Positions 47,841 through 59,400 of a stretch of 64,000 bases of DNA are shown here, one piece after another; position 1 is the first letter of the stretch; every line of letters begins with the position of its first letter. The stretch comes from Brachyhypopomus gauderio. Taxonomy: Eukaryota > Chordata > Actinopteri > Gymnotiformes > Hypopomidae. The stretch lies in assembly GCF_052324685.1 (NCBI RefSeq), contig NC_135228.1, positions 15,554,611-15,618,610 of the forward strand. Reading direction: 5' to 3'. The position numbers and the translations under genes are program-made. The notes under the pieces are model-generated. The model made no database searches and was not told where the DNA came from. It was given only the letters and a program-made list of their open reading frames with translations.

Positions 47841-48038
47841 CCTTCTCCTCAGGACATGCTGTTTTGGAGTCCTGGGAGGCAGGGTAAGGAAACAAGTGTA
47901 AAAACACAGTCTTGGGTCCTATAATTACTTAGTGGTCCATATCATACTTACGTTTGTTCAAACCACCCCCACGTCCCCCTCCCCTGATTTCCCGCCTTTT
48001 TAAAGACATGGGTGTGTACTGCGATGAGCTGTTGGGGG

Positions 48039-48046
48039 GATAAAAC
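48039..48046 (+). promoter_or_regulatory. eln: Possible TATA-like box of eln
   Basis: GATAAAAC lies 39 bases before the eln ATG, within a C-rich and G-rich proximal region that includes CCCCCACGTCCCCC at about 47966. If it is used, the 5' UTR would be very short. The evidence is position and sequence only. Confidence 0.3.
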
Positions 48047-48084
48047 CCCCAGGTTTGGAGTGGAAGGGGCTATTATAGAGCAGG

Positions 48085-51000
48085 ATGCCAAGGGACATGG
48101 CTGTGCTGCTCTTGTATGGATTTGTCCTGCTGGTCCTGTGTAGACCCTCACTTCAAGGAGGTAAGAAGTATCCTGTTCCACAGTATCAATGTCATCACTC
48201 TCAGTGTACTGAAAATGAATCCTCCACTAAAAGGGTTTCAGTAGCTTACGTTATAGAAATTGCCTCTACAGTAATATCAGGCTGTGTGTTTATTTTTTCT
48301 CCTTAAATTAAACTCAGACATATGTCCTTGTGGTAAGGTAATACTTTTATTTGCAATATGTTATTGCAATAACATTTATTAAGTGGATTTTCTGTTGAAG
48401 AATAAGGTTTTTGAATCAGCCTCAAACAGATTAAAAATTGTGTTTCCCTCTACAACTAATAAGTAAAAAAAGTAAAAAATGCAGTGCACGGTGAGACTAT
48501 TTATCTCAGGTTGGAAGGGGCAGGTTCATTTTTGGCTTTGTAGGAATGCATCAGGACTCAAATCTGATGCAGGCAACTACAGGAAGTCAGTGAAGGAAAC
48601 CTGGTAGTGATGTGATGTGCAAGAAAGCCATAAATGTCCAATCTGTCTAGTTTACATCTATTTATTTACCAGTTTCTTTAAACTCTGCTGGTTAATTAAT
48701 ATACGTTCATACAACTAACATGACATCTTTGTTGTTTGTGTGAGAATTACAAAACTAAATACATTTTAACTAGTGTTCAAGTTCAATATGGAAGCAATTG
48801 TATCTGTGAACCTGAATTTAAACAAATGCAATATATTTTGTGTGCTCCATTAATCTAAAGAGATGATTTAGTTAAACTGTTTGTTTTTATTTACACCCGG
48901 AGATGTGATTTTTCTGTCCACTTAGTGCATTCACAGCAATTACATAGTTCATTAACAGCAATGAAGCATTTCATCTCATTTAAGATATTTAACACATTCA
49001 AGTTTAAAAAGGGAGTCCCTAGTCCAGTGATCTCTGTAGAGTGTTCTGTGTAGAGTGTTCTGTGTAGTGTGTTCTGTGTAGTGTGTTCTGTGTAGAGTGT
49101 TCTCCGTAGAGTGTTCTGTGTAGAGTGTTCTCTGTAGAGAGTTCAGTGTAGTGTGTTCTGTGTAGAGTGTTCTGTGTAGAGTGTTCTGTGTAGCTTCAAT
49201 CTTTGTCTCTTGATCAGTGGCTTCTGAAGAGCCCGACTGGCTGCAGTAGCTGTTAGATACAGCCAGGAAGGTTGAACTCCAGGAACAGGATTTAGTGGAC
49301 AGTGCTTGATTCAATATCTAGTAACTATGTACTAATCTCATGGGCTTGTAGACTGTAACTGGGAACTCTTCCCTTTCCAAAGGCTGTTGAGTTTGTGGTA
49401 AACAAGGTAACCTATAATGTTACTCTTTTACTGGTCATTCTGTATTCAAATTACTTCACTATTATTACCTTTAGCTACTATTAGCTTTGCTATTTTAAGC
49501 TGTTTAATACTGGATGTTGATATTACCCATAAAGTGTGCACATGGCAGTTGTGATCCTGTAACAAATATTTCCATAGATCGTTCGTTCTTTGTTGGTTGT
49601 TCACAAAGTTGGCCATTCAAGTACATTTATGCATTTGTGTTAGACTCATTTATGATGAGCCCAAAAGATTTACCAAGCAATTCTGGGTCTTTGAATGACT
49701 GTTGTGTTCATATTGAAGGGATCTTCACACCAGCTGCAGGAGGTGGAGCTGGAGCTGGACTAGGGACTGGTATTGGACCTGCAGCTGGACAAGGTGCTGG
49801 AGTCAGTCCATTTGGAACTGGTCTTGGTCCTGGATTTGGTCCAGGAGGGATTGGTCCTGGAGGTGGACTAGGAACTAGACCAGGAGTTGGCATTGGTGCA
49901 GGTTGGAATAAAAAAAAAAAAAAACATGAAATTAATTTTTTATTGAGTCAGCAGCTTAATTGTACTTTATTACTAAACCTGTTTTGAACATAAATAACTG
50001 CAATTGGTAGCCATGTTCATTGTAATTTTTTTAATCAAAAATTATTCGATTTGAACAAAACATTAAAAATTAAATATTTGCATTATAAAAACAATAACAA
50101 ATGAAATTCAGGTCTTAGGATAAATAAATCATATTTAGCTTTATTATTTATGTCATTATATATCTTCTCTCCAATTCAGTCAGCAGCACCAGGTAGGGAA
50201 GTCAAGAAGTGATTGAAAACATTCATATTTCCAACACTTTTGTCATTCTTTTGTGACACTTAACTTTTGTGGCTAATACATTCTATTAAAAATACTGTCT
50301 GTAATTTAAACACAATAAACAGAGGTTTTGCCAAATTAGTCAGTTACTTATAGAGTATGTGTTCTAGGTCCTGGTGGTGTGGATGTGGGACTTGGTACTG
50401 GGACCGGAGCTTTTGGCCCTGGTCTTGGCACAGGAGGACTTGGTCCAGGTGGTTATGGTGTAGGCCTTGGAGCAGGTATACCATCCACTGGAGGTCTTGG
50501 TACTGGTGGTCTAGGTGTTGGTACTGGTGGAATTGGGCCAGGTTGGTGGAAATTCATATGGTGTCATATATTTGTGTCATAAGATTTTATATATGAAAAC
50601 TTATTTTAGTAAACAATGTTTGATAGGAGCTGTTTGACTGTCACAATTTTCATTTAAGGCATTTTATCTGTCTCCATAGGCTCTTATGTAAAACCCCCAA
50701 AATCAGGTTTGTAACAAATACATTTGCAATAATTATTGCTTTTGGTTTTCAACTTATCATGATTATATAAAGGTTTATAGAAGATTGTGGCATACTGCCT
50801 GTACTACATTATCAGTCAATCTAATAACACTTAATACTATATTACAGGTTATGGTGGGTTTGGACCTAGTGGAGTAGGTACAAGCCCTGGATCTGGAGGA
50901 GTTGGTCCAGAGGGTACTGGACTTAGACCAGGAAGCATTACTCCAGGAGGCGTTGGTCCAGGGGGTGTTAGTCCAGGAGGCATTGGTCCAGGGGGTGTTA

Positions 51001-53435
51001 GTCCAGGAGGCATTGGTCCAGGGGGTGTTAGTCCAGGAGGCATTGGTATTGGAGGAACTGGTCCTGGAGGAGTTGGTCCTGGAGGAATCACACCTGGAGG
51101 CATTGCTCCCATTAGACTTGGACCCGGAGGCATAGCAATTGATCCCAGTGCTGGAGGTCTTGGACCAGGTAAAACATATCTATGTTTTATTATTGACCTA
51201 TGATTGCACTTAAACAACCAATGAAATCTGTATGCTCTACATGATCCATTATCGCCAATATTGAAGTTAATGATTTTCTATGTAAAGAAGGGATATTAAT
51301 GATGCCTTGTTTGAAACTAGAGGTGTTTGAAGGAATTCATTCTGACACTAAATCAGAAGAAGTAAAACAGACTGTAATGTGATCATAGGACACAGACACT
51401 CACAGAGGAGGTTCCCTGGATTTACTTAAGTTACCATGTACAGGAATTATCCTAAATATAAATGAACAGCAGGCACAGGTCAACACCAGATCAAAGCTAA
51501 CTATAGTGCATGCTAGTTCAAAGCATAAACTGTACCAGGTGATAGTCTAAACCAAAAGAGCAATAACCAGGCAACAGTACAGAGGCCTAGAAAGGGGTTA
51601 GTTACAAACATAAGGCAGTCAATAGAAATGCTCAGTATGCTTTAATACCATAGGCGATACCTCATAATGAGAATGAGAAAATGGTGTAAACAGGCTTAGA
51701 AATGCAAAAACATGTTTTACAGATGCAAAAACATTTAAGGAGATGTTGATTTCTTGTGTTTTCCCAGAGCATGATGGGAAGTTGAGTCTGAAATAGCAGG
51801 GCTGGTGGGCAGCATGGCACAGACATTATTCTCTTTCTTTAGTGGAGAGTAAAACCTAGCAATGATCTATTTACTTGGATGATGTTATTCTTTAATATGT
51901 GTTTACTATAGTTCACTATAGTTATGGATAGATTTTAAGGATGAGACCTCTTAGTCCCTGACATGTCATGTCCAATATTTCCTTTCTCTCTGCTTATTGT
52001 TGCTCATCAAGGCTTTACCCTCTATTTTCTTTTTGCATTTAAAAAATTTTGTTTATCCAGGAGCTGCTATCAAGCCTCCTAAAACAGGTGAGATTTGACA
52101 CAGCCCTACTAATATACATATTATTTATATGTACTATACAGGTTATGGACAGAGAACATTGCTATTCTGCAATTTTTTTAAAGAATTTCTGCAATATTGA
52201 CACAAATGTACAATAATGGTTGCTGAATGTATGTTTCATTCCAGGGGCAGGATATGGTGGACAACGCATTGGCGCTGGTGGTTTTGGAACTGGTGGCTTT
52301 GGAACCGGTGCTCTAGGAGGAGGTGGAATTGGACCAGGAGGAGCTGGGCTTGGACCAGGAGGAGGTGGACTTGGACCAGGAGTAGGTGGACTTGGACCAG
52401 GAGGAGCTGGGCTTGGACCAGGAGGAGCTGGGCTTGGACCAGGAGGAGTTGGGCTTGGACCAGGAGGAGGTGGACTTGGCAGCATTACTCCAGGCAGTAC
52501 TAGTGGGTTAAGACCTGGAGGTTTTGGACAAGGTGAGGGAAGATAAGTTTAGTAAAATAATTTATGAAATAAAGATTTGCATTTATTTGCCGTGATGATG
52601 TTACTGATCGTAGGACTTATATTCATTGCACGTTGACAGGAATTGGTGGTAAACCTGGGAAGACAGGTAAGGAAAGATTTTATTAATTTTTTTATTGCAG
52701 AAATGATGTGAGTAATTTGTTATTTACAGAGCCAAAATATAGGGTCTCAAACACAAATCAATTAACATGGGAACGTCCTAGGAAATTATAATGCTTTTAA
52801 CATGAATTCCATGATTATGTTTTGGACATTTATTGTTAATTTTTTGCTTACCAGGATATGGAGGCCGGGGTGTGGGCCTAGGTGCTGGTGGATTAGTGCC
52901 TGGTTTTGGAGGGCCTGGCACTCTTGGGGCAGGAGGCTTTGGTTCTGGAGGTCTTGTTCCAGGAGGACTGAGTCCTGGAGGTCTTGTTCCAGGAGGACTG
53001 AGTCCTGGAGGTCTTGGGACAGGTGGATTTGGAAGAGGTTAGAAATTTTTGATTTTCTAGACATTTTCAATACATTTTCTGTATAAAATCCAACCACTGT
53101 TGCAATTTAGTTTTTTAAGTATTTACTTTGCTATAACTGAATGTCGGATGTGAGTTGTAATTCGAAATAAAAGATTGATTGGAGTTTTCAAAAGCTTGAA
53201 CGATCACATATTTGAATTCCATTTACAAGCTACAAAGTATCAATACAATGTCATCACTGAAAGGTATTGGTTAAGGCTATCAGCACTAAAATTACAATTA
53301 AACAATTGCAAATGATGGGAAACAACATTTCACAGATGAAGTAACGATAATCTAAAATATTTGTCCAAATTAGTCCAGTATGGCTTTAAAGTTGTTCTGT
53401 GTTCACCCTTACAGTCATATACTTACACACACACA

Positions 53436-53499
<64 letters not shown>

Positions 53500-56400
53500 A
53501 TGTAATTTAATTGTAATTTAACTGCCATGTATTTGCTGAAATTTTTAGGTGTTGGTGGAAAACCTCCAAAACCTCCAGGTTGGTAGATGCATTGTTTTCA
53601 GTTCAGAACATAACATATCAAAGAAGAAAGAAAAAAAAAGAAGATTAAAATGAAGATTAATAACTGTTGTTTACATGGGCTTCATTTCCTTCTGTAGGTT
53701 ATAGCGGTTTAGGTGGTCTTGGCCCAGGTGGATTTGGCCAAGGAATTAGACCAGGATTTGGCCTAGGAGGTCCTGGTTCGGGAGGAGTTGGCCCAGGAGG
53801 AGTTGGCCCAGGAGGAGTTGGACCAGGAGGCATTGGCCCAGGAGGCATTGGTCCAGGAGGAGTTGGTCCAGGAGGTCCAGGAGGAGTTGGAACAGGAGGC
53901 GTTGGTCCAGGAGGAGTTGGTCCAGGAGGAGTTGGTCCAGGAGGAGTTGGACCAGGAGGAGTTGGACCAGGAGGATTTGGTCCAGGAGGAGTTGGCCCAG
54001 GAGGAGTTGGCCCAGGAGGAGTTGGCCTAGGAGGAGTTGGACCAGGAGGAGTTGGACCAGGAGGAATTGGCCCAGGAGGAGTTGGACCAGGAGGAGTTGG
54101 CCCAGGAGGAGTTGGACCAGGAGGTCTTGGTATAGGCTTTGGGCCCAGAGGAGTAGGAGGAGGTAAGGAACTCTAATCACTGAACAAAAGTTGGTTTTTC
54201 CATTTTAGACATGAATGAAGATGTCTCACTGATCCTCCATTCTGGCAAATTTTGGCAAATATTTTGAAAATATTGCAGATTGTAAGTCTGAATTGGGAAA
54301 TGCACCCTAATGTCAACATTTGTATCCTTCCACAGGAGCTGGGGGTAAACTTAGAAAGCCTGGTGAGACCATATTCCCAGAAAAAATAATCATAAATTCA
54401 TATTTATTTCTAATTGATTTATACTTGTTATTTTCACCAGGTGGTTATGGGGGATATGGAAGCTTGGGTGTTCCTGGAGGTGTTTACTCTGGAGTTGGGC
54501 AGAAACCACCTAAAACAGGTAATGATATCAAATTTAGACTAGGCTCACTGATTTATTTATGTTTGGTTAATTGGTTGGTTGATTAGTTTCAGTGCTTGAT
54601 TGCTTAAGCATAAGTGCTTTGATTAATAAGCATATGTTTGCTGTAAAAAGCAACATTTGCATGGGGTTCAGCTGGCAGTTGAATATAGCGGGGAAAGTTA
54701 GACGGCTATCAAAGAGGCTTTTATAAGATAGTGTAGCTTTTATAACAGATACAACAGATGGTAAGCAACCATAACTAAACAAGCTCATCAGTAATAAAAT
54801 AAATCCACTTTAGGACTTGGTCGAGCTGGATATGGTCCTGGTGGAATAGGAGTTGGCCCTGGTGGAACTGGGGTTGCTCCTGGTGGTGCAGGCGTTAGTC
54901 CTGGAGTAGGTCTCGGTGGAGCTGGAGTCGGCCTGGGTGGAGCTGGCATAGGTCCCGGTGGAGCTGGAGTCGGTCCCGGTGGAGCTGGAGTCGGCCCCGG
55001 TGGAGCTGGAGTCGGTCCCGGTGGAGCTGGAGTCAGCCCTGGTGGAGCTGGAGTCGGTCCAGGTGGAGCTGGAGTCGGCCCCGGTGGAGCTGGAATAGGT
55101 TTCGGTGGAGCTGGATTCGGCCCTGGTGGAGCAGGAGTCGGCCCGGGTGGAACTGGTGCTGGCACTGGCGGAGGTAGCCTTCAAAAAATATGGTGCTATG
55201 TTGTATTATTTTTGTGTGAAGTAATCGTTGGGTTAGGGTTAGGGTGTGTTTATTGACACCCTAATCTTTTGATTTTTTAGCACCTGTTCTGCCACAAACT
55301 GGATTGCCTGGTAGTGGAACAAGTACTGGACGTAAAATTGGCAAGATTGGAAAGGCACCAGTGCCTGGTAACATGATTCTGCATCACATTATAGCTTATG
55401 AATGCACAACATTGTTGTTTCTTTAATGTTTTATTATCTTATTCAATTAGGTATTGGTATCCCTGGGTTGCACCAGGGTGGTATTGTCCCTGGACAAGGT
55501 GGGTACTTTCCTAAAATTCTTAATGATATTTCAGAGATTTAACAATAGTATTATCAGATACTTAGACTTACTTCTCCTATGTAGGTTTTGGTGGCTTAGG
55601 AGTACTACCGGGTGTAGCTACCGGATCTCAGACTGGTGGTCAAGGTGCACTTGGGGCCAGTGGTGAGTATAAAAAAACACTCCAAAAACATTTACAGTTC
55701 ACATAAGAACAAAATGTGATGTCTTTTATCATTTTTATATTTTTTTAAAGGTGGTCGGGGAGGCTTTGCTGGACAACAGTTACCTGGGGTATTTCGTGGG
55801 TACCCACTCATTTTACCAAAGTCTGGAGGTAATACAATAATAAAAGCAGCAAATATTCAGCATAATGCTACAATGTTCACAGTAACTGCCCATTAATATA
55901 TCCATGTACCCCCCTCTGAAGATAAAATCTGGAGTTGAGTCATGCCCTCTGTTGCGATCCAAATGTACGGTGGCTGAGAAGCCCTATCGCACTGCAAAAG
56001 AAAAAGGCAAATACTGCAAAAACTCAAAGCATATTAATCAAAATGGCAACACGCATGCTAAATTTCAGCAATGCTCTATAAAAAACACAACACAACAGAA
56101 GTATTTCTCTACAAACTATTTATAAGCAGCGATCAAGAGAAAAATAAGTGACTACTACTGATTTTATCACCGGTAAGCTAAATGAGGCAATATGTCTCAA
56201 AGTGATTCCACAAAATACACTAAACATAACCTGGTAAGAGACAAAGGGAATAACATTCTATAGATTTTTAACCAGACACAAGAGTTGTGTTATACAGTAT
56301 CTCATTAGGTTGAACAGGACTGAATTAGTAAAGCTCTTTAAAGTTTGTTTTTCATTCTGCATCATATAAGTTAGCTTACCTGTGAAAAAATCGTAGTAAT

Positions 56401-59400
56401 CACTTCTTTTCACTTCGTACAGAAACACTTGAAACACAACTGTTTTGTGTTGTGGTGTGTGGCCCACTCTCGTTGTGTTGTGACTGGATTTGCAGCATTT
56501 CTGAATTTGCAAACATTTCTGAAATGTAGAGTATGTGGTCAATTTGATGATTTTGATTTTGATGTTTTTCTTTTGCTGTTCTCATCCACCGTACAAAGGG
56601 CAAAAGAAACCAATACACGTAGATTCAGTTATTGTTTTGTTTTTTTTTTCAAAGAGAAATGACACATGGGAAATGTGTTTGGTTTATCATAATTCCTCAA
56701 CATTTTGAAACTTTTATAATAGGGTCTAATTACAAATAAGATGTAAGATACAATGATGCTCTTTCAGAACTGTGTGCCACCCACAGAAAGGTATACTCAA
56801 AATGCAGAGCTTTATTTATATTTTGAACTTTATTTGAATACATTGTGTTTCCAGGAGCTGGCTCAGTGAAGTCTCAAGCTAAATTGGCTAAATATGGTAA
56901 GTAAAGAACCTGCTGAAAGACTCAGGAAAGACAGAATTGCTTATTGTGCCTCAGGTATTGTTAGGGTTGTTCATTCTTCCAGCAGGAACTGGTGGAATAC
57001 CTGGTGTTGGTGGTGCACTTGGTGTAGGCGGTATACCTGGAGTTGGTGGTGTACCTGGAGCAGGTGGCATCCCTGGTGTTGGTGCAGTACCTGGTGCAGG
57101 TGGCATCCCTGGTGTTGGTGCAGTACCTGGTGCAGGTGGCATCCCTGGTGTTGGTGCTGTACCTGGAGCAGGTGGCATCCCTGGTGTTGGTGCTGTACCT
57201 GGAGCAGGTGGCATCCCTGGTGTTGGTGCAGTACCTGGTGCAGGTGGCATCCCTGGTGTTGGTGCTGTACCTGGAGCTGGTGGCATCCCTGGCGTTGGTG
57301 CTGTACCTGGAGCAGGTGGCATCCCTGGTGTTGGTGGTGTACCTGGAGCAGGTGGCATCCCTGGTGTTGGTGGTGTACCTGGAGCAGGTGGCATCCCTGG
57401 GACTGTTGGAGGTGTACCAGGAGGGAGTGGCTTTTATCCTGGTGCTGGTGGTGTCTATCCTGGAGGTAAATTATGAGTTTGATTTTTTTACATCATACTT
57501 GTCACAACAGTTAAGAGTTTGCAATCAGATGTTCTGTTTTTACTCCCACCAGGGGCAGGAGCCAAAGCACTCAAATATGGTAAGGAGAATTAAAGCATTT
57601 TAGTGTATTTGCATCTTCTTTCTGCTCTCCTCCTCTTGAATCATTCTAACCCAGCCTCACTTCGTCAAGCTTGTTTATCAGGCATCTCTTATAGTCTTTC
57701 ATGTGATAAAATACATCTACAGGTCTTAAAACTGCTACACCGTTCTCCAGCAAACCCCATCTTATCCTCAACTTGTAGAACTAGATCAATCCCTTCCCAG
57801 CGATTTTGGTTAAAATTGGGGTTTGCACACAACTACATGCTTTTCTGTCTGAACATAAGCTCGACAAACCCTGAGTTTGGCTTCTGCACAGAGGTTGCTT
57901 TTTGTGTGTCATTAGTGACCTTCTATCAGCTGATTGTAGTGCGATAAAAAACTGTTTCCAGTATAGGCCTACTGTATTTATTTATTTTTTACTTTTAGTG
58001 TGACATTCTCTAGCATCAGAGAGCTGATGATGTGTGTATGGCAGGTCATTCAGTGCCATGGTTCCTGCAGTCTAAAACTTTGTGCCCCTATTTATTGATG
58101 GCTGCCCTTGCCTCTATTTATTTAGTTAGTACTATATTCCACCTTCCACTGTTGTTCCATTGTTGTTTTGCTGTCATTAACAATACTACAACTCCTCCTC
58201 CTCCTCTTCCTCCTCCTACTACTACTAATAATATTAACAATGACTTATTAAGGTCTGTTATCATAAATGTAAATCAGAATTTAGGCAATTAAAGTTTATA
58301 ATTTGAAGATATTACTTAATTTCATTTTACAAAAGAGTTAATGGACTTTCAGCCTTAGGAATTGGAACAGGTGGGTTCCCTGGTCTTGGAGCTGGTGGAC
58401 TTCCTGGCTCTGGGATTGGTGGAGCTGGAGCTGGAGCTGGAGCTGGTGGACTTCCTGGATCTGGGGTTGGTGGAATTGGAGCTGGTGGACTTCCTGGATC
58501 TGGGTTTGGTGGAATTGGAGCTGGTGGACTTCCTGGATCTGGGATTGGTGGAGCTGGAGCTAGTGGAGTTCCTGGATCTGGGATTGGTGGAATTGGAGCT
58601 GGTGGACTTCCTGGATCTGGGATTGGTGGAGCTGGAGCTGGTGGACTTCCTGGATCTGGGATTGGTGGAGCTGGAGCTGGTGGACTTCCTAGTTCTGGAC
58701 TTGGAACTGGCGGAATTGGCAGTGGTGGCACTGGAACAGGTCCTGGAGGTAGCTTGTTTAATGATAAGTTGACAATGTGAAATATTATATAGTTGATTAT
58801 TTGAAAAGTGTATAGAGGTCAATTATTCCTTTACATTTTTCAGGATATGCTGGAGCCAAAGCAAGAAAATATGGTAAACATCACTTCCACATCACTTTAT
58901 TATATTAATTATACATTTTTTTATACATACAGTGATAAGATTATGTTCATTTATGAGAAGTCTGTAATGTTATGTTATACTATATGCTATAGTACTAAGT
59001 ACTTTTAGTCTAAAATCAATCCACCAGTACCATTATTGAACTATGCTATATAAGTTCATGCATTGTTGTTATTCTCATTTATATGTCAACTTGGAGGCCT
59101 TGGTGGTGCTGGTGGATTTCTAGGAGTACCTGGCAGTGGACTTGGCACTGGAGGTCTACCTGGGAGTGGGCTTGGATTCTCTGGCCTGCCTGGAGGAATA
59201 GGTGGTCTACCAAGTGGAAGTGTTGGAGGTGTGTCTAGTGGAGGACTTCCTGCTATTGGAACTGGAGGTATCAGTCCACCTAATGTTGTAAAAATTACAT
59301 AACTGACTTAGCTTTGTGATTATTTCAAATTTATGTTCTTACTGTAGTTTTAGAAGTCACCACATATATGTCCCATACACATATCTTATATCTCTAATGA

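Larger units (their letters stand above)
36130..48038. other. 12-kb intergenic region between mrps17 and eln
   Basis: No exon chain or RNA gene was recognised. Entries listed separately are a 146-bp hAT-like element (36921-37066), the 36-bp minisatellite (42340-42950), a C27 tract (44464-44490), a degenerate repeat pair (45431-45904) and a CT-rich tract (47700-47840). The rest is AT-rich sequence with short random open frames. Confidence 0.45.

Noticed and set aside
47487-47924. 145-codon frame upstream of eln
   Set aside because: Most of it is the CT-rich simple tract, giving Leu/Ser runs; it is not a gene.
48976-49314. 112-codon minus-strand frame
   Set aside because: Produced by the repeat unit of the eln intron 1 satellite (NTLHRT... 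repeats).
50173-50185. Tiny extra eln exon (TTCAG|TCAGCAGCACCAG|GTAGGG)
   Set aside because: Thirteen bases would break the universal phase-1 pattern, and it has no lysine motif.
50849-51217. Proline-rich antisense frames opposite eln exons (also near 52162, 54788, 56951 and 58327)
   Set aside because: They are the complement of Gly-rich elastin repeats; the sense strand has the splice sites and cross-link exons.
55904-56125. 73-codon plus-strand frame in eln intron 18
   Set aside because: It lies within the left arm of the foldback element and is not elastin-like.
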